In this document: positions 18,795-27,317 of the stretch, piece after piece
How the letters are laid out: each line of letters starts with the position of its first letter
Numbering within the stretch: the first letter of the stretch is position 1
NCBI RefSeq assembly: GCF_042432815.1
Contig: NZ_JBHLWM010000008.1
Span: 1-64,000, forward strand
Length of the DNA stretch: 64,000 nucleotides
Reading direction: 5' to 3'
DNA from: Rhodopseudomonas telluris
GTDB lineage: Bacteria > Pseudomonadota > Alphaproteobacteria > Rhizobiales > Xanthobacteraceae
The notes under the pieces: model-generated
The model's input: only the letters and a program-made list of their open reading frames with translations
What the model was told of the DNA's origin: nothing
Database searches by the model: none
Position numbers and translations under genes: made by a program

Positions 18795-19259
18795 ATGAGA
18801 GTGCATTATCTGCGCTCCACAGGCGCGGACGCCGTGAGCGCAGGATCGGAGAAGCGTAACAGCCGCTTGGAAGCTGCCTGGAAGACTCTTGATCCGACGG
18901 TTATGACCGTGGACGAACTGCTCATGTTTCACGAGCGGGTGGGCCAGATGCTATGCACCAAGCTGCAGTCGCTGAGCTCCAAAGTTCGGATGGATCAGGA
19001 AAAACTGCAGGCGCATCTGTCCAAGTTGCGATCCGGTCTGATTACGGTAAATGAGCCTGAACTTGAGGCTCCGACGAAACCGGCGCGGCGGCCGTATCCG
19101 ACGGTCTATCCAAAGTATCGCAGCCTCCGGAACCCGTCTCTGACCTGGGCCGGACGCGGCAAGCAGCCGCGCTGGCTGCTCGCCGAGATGAAGGACGGCA
19201 AGACGCTGAGCGATTTTCTGATCGACAAGCCGACCAATAAGCGCCGAAAAGGACGATAG
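18795..19259 (+). CDS. H-NS/HvrA-family nucleoid protein
   Basis: A 154-aa DNA-binding protein. The N-terminal half (about 25-85) is helical and would mediate oligomerisation. The C-terminal H-NS DNA-binding signature is clear: YPKYRSLRNPSLTWAGRG then KQPRWL at about 105-128, with the AGRG/QPRW hook that enters the AT minor groove. It is longer at both ends than typical HvrA proteins of about 100 aa. GGAGG lies seven bases before the ATG. Members of this family silence AT-rich or acquired DNA or, as HvrA, tune photosynthesis and nitrogen genes. Its place in an AT-island-rich region beside an exopolysaccharide locus makes local silencing plausible. A terminator follows directly. Confidence 0.85.
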   Translation: MRVHYLRSTGADAVSAGSEKRNSRLEAAWKTLDPTVMTVDELLMFHERVGQMLCTKLQSLSSKVRMDQEKLQAHLSKLRSGLITVNEPELEAPTKPARRPYPTVYPKYRSLRNPSLTWAGRGKQPRWLLAEMKDGKTLSDFLIDKPTNKRRKGR

Positions 19260-19292
19260 GTCGCTCTGCCCGGTGTCAGCTGTTTTGAGGTT

Positions 19293-19323
19293 AGGGGCCA
19301 CCGCATCGCGCGGTGGTCCTTTT
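19293..19323 (+). terminator. Rho-independent terminator after the H-NS-like gene
   Basis: A stem of about 12 bp (19293-19304 with 19310-19321, including G-U pairs), loop ATCGC, runs into TTTTCGTTTT. It lies 34 bases past the stop. Confidence 0.88.
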
Positions 19324-20255
19324 CGTTTTGCGCTGCAGTTCAAACCACCTGGAACTGGCACTAAGATGCTCTCGAACAGACAGCCGGGCGCTTGGCCTGC
19401 CCGCGCGGTGCCCTCCCGGCTAAACTCGCTTCCCATTTCGCCGAGGCTGGTTGGTTAGCTTGCTTGAGGGGCGACCCAAACGGGATGGCTTGAGCCATCT
19501 TCCCCAACCTCTCTCAATGGTTGCAGCGCCTGGCCCATGACAACGCGACGGCCGATGATACAGGTAATATATAACCGCTATTGTTGACTCGATGCGGTTC
19601 GCTCGACGTGCAGGGGCGGTGGAACGACGCTCGCATTTCGCTCGGAGGTCCTCATGTCGATCTGAGCGAAGTGCGACATATTGTCGCGTCCAATTTCGGC
19701 CCGTACGTTGTTCCGGGGCGGTGGGCGTTCGGGAGCAACGGGCTGCCGGGTGGGACTCGTTCGGGAAACCCTGCCGGCTTTTTAATTCGGCGATGCCCCT
19801 GTATCGCTCGTCGTGCTTCAAAGATGTGCTTTAAATAGCCGCCATCTTAATCAACTGCATTCATTAATGACGGGCTCTATTTTTCTCTTTTATACAAGCT
19901 TGGGCTCGTTCAAGGCCTTGGCAACCCTCATTTTTATGCCCGACATTGATGCGAAGGGCAGACGAATGGTTCCGTCTTTGGAACGTAGGGGGGGGGCACC
20001 AGTGTATCTGCCGGCCGTGCGCGACGTTGCTCTGTGCTGTGGGACGGCAGTGTCAACACATCCGCTCCAGTTAATTTATTTAAATTGGCTGATGTTGCGT
20101 ATTATATTGTGCTGCGCGAAAATATTATCTAATGGTCGCGGGTGTGTTTCACGCGCACGTTTCGCCGAGCTTCTCGGCGTTCCGCCGTCAGACGGCCAGT
20201 CGCTTCGCAAAATGCGATCTGGAGCGGCCCAATTGATGCAATAAAAAGGTAGACG
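19324..20255. other. Intergenic stretch before UDP-glucose dehydrogenase
   Basis: About 930 bases without a convincing gene; open frames exist on both strands, but their translations look random. Features seen: a run of eight to nine G near 19988, an AT-rich patch around 20070-20130 with TTATTTAAAT, and a short hairpin CGCCGAG/CTCGGCG at about 20162-20178. Promoter elements for the 20256 gene probably lie in the AT-rich part. Confidence 0.5.
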
Positions 20256-21608
20256 ATGCGAATAGCGATGATTGGGACCGGCTATGTGGGTCTTGTGTCC
20301 GGTGCGTGCTTTGCCGATTTCGGTCACAGTGTCGTCTGTGTCGACAAAGACGCCAACAAGATCGCTGCTCTGCATCGCGGCGAAATCCCGATCTACGAGC
20401 CGGGGCTTGACGAATTGGTGGCCGCAAATGTTCGGGCAGGGCGGCTCGGTTTCACCACCGATTTGACTGCGCCTGTCGGTGATGCGGATGCCGTCTTCAT
20501 CGCTGTAGGTACGCCGTCGCGGCGTGGCGACGGTCATGCCGACTTGAGCTATGTCTATGCCGCGGCCCGCGAAATCGCGGCCGCCCTGAAGGATTTCGCC
20601 GTTGTCGTCACCAAATCGACGGTGCCTGTCGGTACCGGCGACGAGGTCGAGCGGTTGATCCGCGACGCGCGCCCAACGGCCGACTTTGCGGTGGCGTCCA
20701 ATCCGGAATTCCTCCGCGAGGGTGCGGCTATCCGCGATTTTAAATTCCCCGATCGTATCGTGATCGGCACATCCGACGAGCGTGCGCGCAAGGTGCTCGG
20801 CGAGATCTATCGGCCGCTTTCACTTAATCAGGGGCCTCTCCTCTACACCACCCGCCGCACCGCCGAGTTGATCAAGTACGCTGCCAATGCGTTCCTGGCG
20901 ACCAAGATCACCTTCATCAATGAAATGGCCGATCTGGCCGAGCGGGTCGGCGCCGATGTTCAGGACGTCGCGCGCGGCATCGGGATGGATAATCGGATTG
21001 GACCGAAGTTTCTGCACGCTGGTCCCGGTTTCGGCGGTTCGTGTTTCCCCAAAGATACCCGCGCGCTCGTGAAGATCGGTCTCGATCATGAGACCCCGCT
21101 GCGCATCGTTGAGGCTGTGCTGGCGGTGAACGACAATCGCAAGCGTGCGATGGCGCGCAAGGTCTCGCAGGCGCTCGGCGGCCAACTGCGCGGCAAGACC
21201 GTCGCGCTGCTTGGGCTGACCTTTAAGCCTGACACCGACGATATGCGCGAGGCGCCTTCTATTCCCTTAGTGACAGGCCTGATGGATATGGGCGCGCGGG
21301 TCCGCGCCTTCGATCCCGCGGGCATGACCCAGGCGCGCGACGAACTGCCAGAGATCACCTATTGCGAGGATGCCTATCATTGCGCGCACGGCGCCGACGC
21401 GCTTGTGATCGTTACCGAGTGGGTGCACTTCCGTGCACTGGATCTCGTTCGCCTGAAGCAGGCCATGAAGCAGCCCGTGATCGTTGATTTGCGCAACGTT
21501 TATCGCCCCGAGCAGATGAGCGAATCCGGGTTCGCTTATTTCAGCATCGGTCGGGCGCATCACCGGACGACGATCGTTCCAGAGGTGGTTCCGGAAAGGG
21601 GGGATTGA
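20256..21608 (+). CDS. ugd: UDP-glucose 6-dehydrogenase
   Basis: Oxidises UDP-glucose twice with NAD+ to UDP-glucuronate, a precursor of acidic polysaccharides. A 450-aa protein with N-terminal Rossmann motif GTGYVGLVSG (7-16), the STVPVGTG and NPEFLREG regions, then GFGGSCFPKD, whose Cys263 is the catalytic thiohemiacetal nucleophile. The C-terminal UDP-binding domain contains GLTFKPDTDDMREAPS. AAAGGTAG precedes the ATG. It is the first clear exopolysaccharide gene in the window and feeds the UDP-glucuronate 4-epimerase-like product at 42664. Confidence 0.96.
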   Translation: MRIAMIGTGYVGLVSGACFADFGHSVVCVDKDANKIAALHRGEIPIYEPGLDELVAANVRAGRLGFTTDLTAPVGDADAVFIAVGTPSRRGDGHADLSYVYAAAREIAAALKDFAVVVTKSTVPVGTGDEVERLIRDARPTADFAVASNPEFLREGAAIRDFKFPDRIVIGTSDERARKVLGEIYRPLSLNQGPLLYTTRRTAELIKYAANAFLATKITFINEMADLAERVGADVQDVARGIGMDNRIGPKFLHAGPGFGGSCFPKDTRALVKIGLDHETPLRIVEAVLAVNDNRKRAMARKVSQALGGQLRGKTVALLGLTFKPDTDDMREAPSIPLVTGLMDMGARVRAFDPAGMTQARDELPEITYCEDAYHCAHGADALVIVTEWVHFRALDLVRLKQAMKQPVIVDLRNVYRPEQMSESGFAYFSIGRAHHRTTIVPEVVPERGD

Positions 21609-21693
21609 AATCCCGGCTGGTCTGCTGAAGCGACGCTTGAATGAGAATTGCGGCGAAGCGCCTTGCATATGGGGGAGTTCGCCAGCCGGAGGT

Positions 21694-22878
21694 TTATTCG
21701 GCGACGCTGGGTGTGGAATGCAGAAGGTCCACGCCTTCTGCTTTTCGCGTGGCGGCGGCTGACGCGGCATCGCGCACTCGACGGTAGGCGTCGCGCAGCA
21801 GTTGATAGTCCACCGATTGCGGCAGTGGCACGGTCTCGTCGCCCAGCATGGCGAAGATCAAGACGTCGCGCAGCGTCCGCCAGCGGCTATCGTCGTAGTC
21901 ACCGATCCGCCCTCCCGTCGGGAGCACCAAATCGCGTTGTTGCTCGAGATCGTATCGTACGCGTCCGTCCTGCAGATGGGTGGGGTCGCTCCCAACGACG
22001 AGCGGCACGCTTCGTGCTGAGTCGGCGTAGACGAACTTCCAGCCGTCAATCAGAGCCTCAAGAATACACAGCACTTCAGCGCGATGTTCCCGCAGTACAG
22101 TGTTGCTGGTGAAATAGACCAGGCCGGGGATGTGGATGCCAAAATCCGGCGGGGCTATCCGGTTGGTGCGGACGAAGTCGGGATCGGATGGCTGCGGCAG
22201 TCGATCGATAGACGATATGATCGCATCCACCGTTCCTGCGCGGAGAGCCGCGATGGAATTTGCTCCATCGACTTTGCCGATGCGGCTGCGCGGAAGCCCC
22301 AGCTGAGTCAGCATGGCGTCGACGACCAAATCGTCCTCGCTGCCTCTACGATAGCCAATCTTCTTGTCGATCAGATCTGACGGGCGCCGCAGGCCAGAGG
22401 ATTCCAGCGTCAGGATGACGGTCGGCGTTTCCAGGAGGCTGGCAGCGAACGCCGTGATCGGCGCGCCGCTCCATGCGGCTGATAAAAATCGCACCCCTGT
22501 TGTAACGCCAATTCCGCCACGCCGGACGACGCTTGCGACGAAATCGGGAGCATTCGGTTCGGCGCTGACCTCGAACTTCCGGGGAAATAACCCCCTGCGC
22601 TGGGCGACGATCTCCCCGGCAAAACGTGGTCCGAGCCTGCCGTCGATCAGCAGTGCGGATGGCGCCGAATCACTTCGCTTCGCGACATGTGGAGTGACGA
22701 TCTCGCGGCGGGGTGGCGCCGATTCCGGACGCAGGATCAGCCAGCCGGAGCCCAGCAATGCTGCGACCGCGAGCACGGCTGCAAAGAACCGTGGGCGTCT
22801 CCGTTGTGTTCGCTTTTTATTCTGCTTCCGTGGCAATTTTGATCTCAAATTAAATGGCGTATTTATTTTAAACACCAA
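21694..22878 (-). CDS. Membrane-anchored NMT1/SsuA-like substrate-binding protein
   Basis: About 394 aa: a very basic N-terminus (SKLPRKQNKKRTQRRRPR), a membrane segment (FFAAVLAVAALLGSGWLIL), then a periplasmic domain resembling NMT1/THI5-like ABC substrate-binding proteins. Supporting stretches include GIGVTTGVRFLSA, RRPSDLIDKKIGYRRGSEDD, LRAGTVDAIISSI and VYFTSNTVLREHRAEV. No ABC permease or ATPase lies beside it, so it may have been recruited to sensing or to the exopolysaccharide locus. The start is uncertain: the longest frame uses TTG at 22878 inside an AT-rich patch, and internal TTG codons would shorten it by 10-15 residues. Confidence 0.72.
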   Translation of the reverse strand: MVFKINTPFNLRSKLPRKQNKKRTQRRRPRFFAAVLAVAALLGSGWLILRPESAPPRREIVTPHVAKRSDSAPSALLIDGRLGPRFAGEIVAQRRGLFPRKFEVSAEPNAPDFVASVVRRGGIGVTTGVRFLSAAWSGAPITAFAASLLETPTVILTLESSGLRRPSDLIDKKIGYRRGSEDDLVVDAMLTQLGLPRSRIGKVDGANSIAALRAGTVDAIISSIDRLPQPSDPDFVRTNRIAPPDFGIHIPGLVYFTSNTVLREHRAEVLCILEALIDGWKFVYADSARSVPLVVGSDPTHLQDGRVRYDLEQQRDLVLPTGGRIGDYDDSRWRTLRDVLIFAMLGDETVPLPQSVDYQLLRDAYRRVRDAASAAATRKAEGVDLLHSTPSVAE

Positions 22879-22994
22879 AATTAAATAGGCAAACTGCCGG
22901 GATTGAAATATCTGTAGGTTCAGATTGCCGCTGGCGATTTAACTCGAGTGCGACGCCTCCGTGAGCTATTCTTCCGGAACGGAAAGTTTAATCG

Positions 22995-24476
22995 ATGACG
23001 ATCACCACCTCGAATAAACTGCCTCATCCCGATCATGCGGCGACGGTCCGGACCCCGTCGCCGAAAGCGCGACTGAACTGGCTGAGACCCGCCTTGATCG
23101 AACGGCTGCTCCCGGTGGTCGACGGTCTGATCAGCATTCTCTGCGGCATCGCCTGCGTCTTGTTTTACGACCTTTTCCCCAACACCGGCCCTTTCTCGAT
23201 CGACACCTATGCGTCCGCCAGCCTTTTAATCGGCGTGAACTTCTGCCTGTTGATGATGTTGCAGGACGGCTATCGGGTGAAGAACCTAGTCGAGCTGTCG
23301 CAGCAGATCAAAATGACGATCGCGACATGGACGGCGGTGTTCGCCGCGCTGCTCGCAATTGCCTTCGCGATGAAAGTGAGTGGCGAGTTCTCGCGCGGCG
23401 TCACACTATCGATGTTCTCACTCGGTCTGGTGGCATTGCTGGGCTGGAAAACCTTGGTGTCGCGGCTGACCCTTTACGCACTGCAGTCGGGCGCCTTCGC
23501 CAACGGTCGCGTCGTCGTGATCTCGGAATCGGACATGCACAGATCGTCGGACGCGATGCTGGAGTTGCGGCGACACGGCTATCGAGTAAACCGTACACTC
23601 GAAATCAACGCGCACGACCTGACGTCGCCACTCATGATGTCGGCGATCGCGCCTCGCCTCAACGAGCTGATCGGCTACTGCCGCCATAACCGGATCGACC
23701 AGATCCTGCTGTTGATGCGTTGGGATCGGCAGAACGCGATCGACGGGCTGCTCGACATCCTCAAGATTCTTCCGATCCCGGTCTATCTTGTGCCCGATGC
23801 CAACGTCTCACGCTTTCTCAGCTATCCACTGGTCAATGCCGGCAGCACCTGGACGGCTGAACTGCGGCGGGCGCCGCTGAGTTGGAGCGAGCGGGCGGTA
23901 AAGCGAGTCGTCGATATTCTCGGTGCACTGGTGGCGCTGGTGGTGTTTGCGCCGGTGATGGTGATTGCTGCGATCCTGATCAAGCTCGGCTCACCCGGTC
24001 CGGTGTTCTTCCGGCAGACGCGCAACGGCTTCACCGGACGGGATTTCAGAATCTTCAAGTTCCGGACAATGAGGGTGCTCGAGGATGGGCCGAAGATCGT
24101 TCAGGCGACGCGTAACGACCCGCGCGTGACATGGATCGGCGCGTGGCTGCGTAAGACGTCGATCGACGAACTGCCGCAGCTGTTCAACGTCCTGAAGGGC
24201 GAGATGTCGCTGGTCGGTCCGCGGCCGCACGCCACGGCCCATAATTCCGAATACGAGCAGATCATCGCCAACTACGCGTTCCGGCACCATGTTAAGCCGG
24301 GCATCACCGGTCTCGCGCAGGTCAATGGCTATCGCGGCGAAACGAATACTCTGGAACTGATGCAGATGCGTGTTGAATATGACCTCAGCTACATCGACAA
24401 TTGGAGCATCACGCTCGACATCGCGATCCTGTTCAAGACGCTGCTGGTCGGTTTTCATCAGCCGTCTGCGTATTGA
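22995..24476 (+). CDS. Undecaprenyl-phosphate sugar phosphotransferase (priming enzyme)
   Basis: Starts exopolysaccharide repeat-unit synthesis by moving sugar-1-phosphate from a UDP-sugar onto undecaprenyl phosphate at the inner membrane. A 493-aa protein with the WcaJ/WbaP layout: four to five N-terminal membrane segments (to about 165), a nucleotide-binding-like middle domain (VVVISESDMHRSSD...), then a hydrophobic segment near 310. The catalytic bacterial sugar transferase domain has FRQTRNGFTGRDFRIFKFRTM, RKTSIDELPQLFNVLKGEMS, LVGPRPHA and KPGITGLAQVNGYRGET. Glucose or galactose specificity cannot be read. It is on plus, convergent with the glycosyltransferase operon. Confidence 0.94.
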   Translation: MTITTSNKLPHPDHAATVRTPSPKARLNWLRPALIERLLPVVDGLISILCGIACVLFYDLFPNTGPFSIDTYASASLLIGVNFCLLMMLQDGYRVKNLVELSQQIKMTIATWTAVFAALLAIAFAMKVSGEFSRGVTLSMFSLGLVALLGWKTLVSRLTLYALQSGAFANGRVVVISESDMHRSSDAMLELRRHGYRVNRTLEINAHDLTSPLMMSAIAPRLNELIGYCRHNRIDQILLLMRWDRQNAIDGLLDILKILPIPVYLVPDANVSRFLSYPLVNAGSTWTAELRRAPLSWSERAVKRVVDILGALVALVVFAPVMVIAAILIKLGSPGPVFFRQTRNGFTGRDFRIFKFRTMRVLEDGPKIVQATRNDPRVTWIGAWLRKTSIDELPQLFNVLKGEMSLVGPRPHATAHNSEYEQIIANYAFRHHVKPGITGLAQVNGYRGETNTLELMQMRVEYDLSYIDNWSITLDIAILFKTLLVGFHQPSAY

Positions 24477-24587
24477 CGTCTTCGGTGCTGCGGCCGACCG
24501 CATCCGACGTCAGACTCTTGAAGATGGTCTCTCGTTGGCACTGCTGTCTGGAACTTAGCGCCTACCTTTGTCCGACCAGCGCCGCGA

Positions 24588-26042
24588 CTATTGCCGGCAA
24601 GCGGATGCGTCGCTGGCCAGCGATGCCGGCGCGATATCTATGGTGCCGCCGCGGAGGAACTGGTTTCCCGTAACGACAGTGTCCTCCAGAGTTGAATCGA
24701 CGCTGATGAGCGCGGCGCTGGGTGGGGCTGCCACGTCGATGACATTATCGCTGAAGATGGTGCAACGGGTCGTTCTCAGCCGGGTGCCGGGCTCTAGCTG
24801 CACCACGCGCCCGCCGGCGGGTTGCTCGCCGCGAAAACGATTTCCGACGATCTGATTGCCGTTGCCACCGTGGATGCGAAGAATCCAGGGTTGATAGGTG
24901 GCGTCCGTCCAACTGAATTCGTTGTCGGCGATGATGTTGCGCGCGGCACCGGGCGCGAAGATCAAAATCCCGCCGGTCGCGTTGTCGACGAAGCTGTTGC
25001 GAAGGATTCGGTTTCCGGAGATCTCGGCATCACCCTTGACAATCTGGATCGCCATCCGCGGACCATTCCGGAACGTGTTGCCCTCGATCAGCGTATTGGT
25101 GACCTGCTGCCAGATCACCGGCTCACCTTGCCGAATCTTGATACGGTTGGGCTCGAGATCAATCTCGGCCGACTCATAGACGGCGGGCGAGTATTTGGGA
25201 TAAGCGTCGGGATTGCTGCAAGGCTCTCCCTTGACTGGACGGGGCTCGCAGACGATTCCGATCTGATTGCGTTCGAACAGATTGTTGCGCAGCACGTTGC
25301 CGTCGCCGTGGGCGATCATCATGCCGTTGCGAAGATTGCCGCGGACGGTGTTGTTTTCGATCAGATTGCCGACTGCCATGGGCTGTCCGTCGGGCGATTG
25401 TCCATGCGGCCAACGCAGCTTGCCGTTGCCGATGTCGATGGCGCCAGGATAGACGGTGTTGGCTCCCAGATAGATGCCGTCGCCGTCAAAATCTTCGGCG
25501 CGCACTTGATCGACGACCCATCCCTTGCCACCGAGAATCGCGATGCCATGGATCGCTCCCGACAGCGGCATAGGCCTCCCGGCGTTTTGCGCACGGCTGT
25601 TGCCGAGCAGTGTCAGCCGCGAGATCCGGACATCCTCCACGGAAGCGACGGCATTCATCGCTTTCGGCAGGAACATGTGCCCGGGGCGCAGTGGCGAACG
25701 CCCTTCGTGCGCTAGCGGCTGCGGCCGCAGCGTCAGCACAGACGTATCGCCTTCACCCTCGATCGCGATATGAGATGGGAGTTCGATCGAGCCGACGAGA
25801 TAGCGGCCCGTCGGAACGCGGACCGTGCCCCTGATCTCGGCGGCGCGATCGACGGCCGCCTGGAAAGCTGCAGTGTCGTCGGTGGAGCCGTCGCCGCGGG
25901 CGCCGAAAGCGTGGACGTCGAGAACTGTACCGCTCGTGGCGGCGCTGGTGGTTGCGGGCGGCTGCAGAGCGAGTGTCAGACCTAGTACGATAGCGAAGAG
26001 CGCCGGGTGTGACGCGGACGGTCCTGCGTGGTTGGCGATCAT
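24588..26042 (-). CDS. Secreted right-handed beta-helix protein (pectate lyase-like)
   Basis: A 484-aa exported protein. After a signal peptide (FAIVLGLTLALQPPATTSAA), VLDVHAFGARGDGSTDDTAAFQAAVD is the classic opening of the pectate_lyase_3/GH28-like beta-helix fold. The rest is repeated short strands with Asn ladders (NLIENNTVRGNLRNGMMIAHGDG, NVLRNNLFERNQIGI, NRILRNSFVDNATGG). Such proteins in exopolysaccharide operons are often lyases, hydrolases or epimerases of the polymer. As the locus probably makes uronic-acid polymer, a lyase is attractive, but no catalytic residues can be assigned. It is the last gene of the minus-strand cluster. Confidence 0.85.
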   Translation of the reverse strand: MIANHAGPSASHPALFAIVLGLTLALQPPATTSAATSGTVLDVHAFGARGDGSTDDTAAFQAAVDRAAEIRGTVRVPTGRYLVGSIELPSHIAIEGEGDTSVLTLRPQPLAHEGRSPLRPGHMFLPKAMNAVASVEDVRISRLTLLGNSRAQNAGRPMPLSGAIHGIAILGGKGWVVDQVRAEDFDGDGIYLGANTVYPGAIDIGNGKLRWPHGQSPDGQPMAVGNLIENNTVRGNLRNGMMIAHGDGNVLRNNLFERNQIGIVCEPRPVKGEPCSNPDAYPKYSPAVYESAEIDLEPNRIKIRQGEPVIWQQVTNTLIEGNTFRNGPRMAIQIVKGDAEISGNRILRNSFVDNATGGILIFAPGAARNIIADNEFSWTDATYQPWILRIHGGNGNQIVGNRFRGEQPAGGRVVQLEPGTRLRTTRCTIFSDNVIDVAAPPSAALISVDSTLEDTVVTGNQFLRGGTIDIAPASLASDASACRQ

Positions 26043-26050
26043 GGCTGAGT

Positions 26051-27136
26051 TCAGCTCCGGAGGCGGGGGTATTTCAGACGCACGGCGCTGGGGGCGAGCC
26101 GGGGCGGTAGCCTGGCCATCAATGGGCGCTCAATGACGATGTGAAAGGCGAGGCCGGCCCCAGCGGCTGCGCCGATCACGAAGCTGAAGATCAGCCAATC
26201 CGGAATCGGGACTTGGCGTTGGAGATGCGTGAAAGCCTTGGAGGCCACCGAGACCACCGGGTAGTGCACGAGATAGATGGCGTAGGAGGCGTCTCCGAGC
26301 AGGCGAACGAACGGTGGCGCTGTGAAGCCCGAGCCCCGTTCCAGCGCGGCGGCTCCGGCAATCGTGAGCGCTGCGCCGACGCCGTAGATCCAGACAACCG
26401 CGATGGACTTTTCGTAGATGCCCATGACGAGCGCAGACCAGTTCGACAGGAAGATGGCTAGCCCAAGCGCAAGCACGACGCACGGTTTGGGCACCGCGTT
26501 GCGCCGATACAGCAACGCTGCGCCGATGCCGAAGCCGAATAGCAAATTATAGCCGGACAGAAGGCGATCGAGCGGCTCCGGCATGGTGGCGAACAGTCCC
26601 ATCGAGATCGCCGCGAGGCCGGCGCCGGTGACTATCCAGCGCCATGAAGGTGCAAGCAGGATGATGGCGAATGCGGCGTAGAACAGAATCTCATGGCGCA
26701 ACGTCCATTCCACTGACAGCAGCGAGGGGCCACCCCATGGCAGGATCAGGAAGTCCTTCACGATGACCCAGGGAAGCTCTGCCGTGGCGATGCGGTCCTG
26801 CGGGATCAAGAGAAAGAGCACTGCCTGCGAGGTCAGCACGACCCAGAGCGCGGGGTAGATGCGGCGGAACCTCTTCCAAAGAAACGGCAGCACAACGTCG
26901 TTTCGGCCGAGGTCGCGAGCATGCGCAGTGACCATCACGAAGCCGCTGAGCACGAAGAAGTAGTACACGCCGGCTTCGCCCGGCCCAAAGAGGGGAAAGA
27001 TCTCGTGGCCAAGATATTTGGGCAGCCCGAGGGTCGTCTCGGTGTGAAACAGCACCACTGCGAGTGCTGCAAAGGCCCGGCCGATCTGGAGCGTCTCGAT
27101 CGAGGACTTGACCGGCGCCTGGGACGGAATTGCCAT
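26051..27136 (-). CDS. Membrane acyltransferase (acyltransferase_3)
   Basis: A 361-aa integral membrane O-acyltransferase that would add acetyl or succinyl groups to the polysaccharide. The start is typical: LQIGRAFAALAVVLFHT, with the catalytic-site histidine, then YYFFVLSGFVMV, FLWKRFRRIYPALWV and SVEWTLRHEILFY. About ten membrane segments follow, with LGDASYAIYLVHYPVV near the C-terminus. ATG 27136 is used; the frame is open further upstream but without homology. It is one of two such genes in the cluster (the other at 31126). Confidence 0.9.
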   Translation of the reverse strand: MAIPSQAPVKSSIETLQIGRAFAALAVVLFHTETTLGLPKYLGHEIFPLFGPGEAGVYYFFVLSGFVMVTAHARDLGRNDVVLPFLWKRFRRIYPALWVVLTSQAVLFLLIPQDRIATAELPWVIVKDFLILPWGGPSLLSVEWTLRHEILFYAAFAIILLAPSWRWIVTGAGLAAISMGLFATMPEPLDRLLSGYNLLFGFGIGAALLYRRNAVPKPCVVLALGLAIFLSNWSALVMGIYEKSIAVVWIYGVGAALTIAGAAALERGSGFTAPPFVRLLGDASYAIYLVHYPVVSVASKAFTHLQRQVPIPDWLIFSFVIGAAAGAGLAFHIVIERPLMARLPPRLAPSAVRLKYPRLRS

Positions 27137-27317
27137 GAAATTCTCTGCGATGCGCGGATCTGCGGTTTGGGGAACGGATTGGACGATGTGCCGTAGCAAG
27201 CGAAGGCGCGTTGCGGTTTGGTGGCCGCGTTCGTCTAGTCGAAGGATATGACCGCGAGGAAAATCAACAGCAGCTCCGGTGCGTACTCGTTCGATGACGC
27301 GGCGCTTGCCGACGAGG

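Noticed and set aside
19813..20244. 143-codon frame upstream of ugd
   Set aside because: Mixed composition without a domain, crosses a G run, no good ribosome site; more likely leader or spacer DNA.
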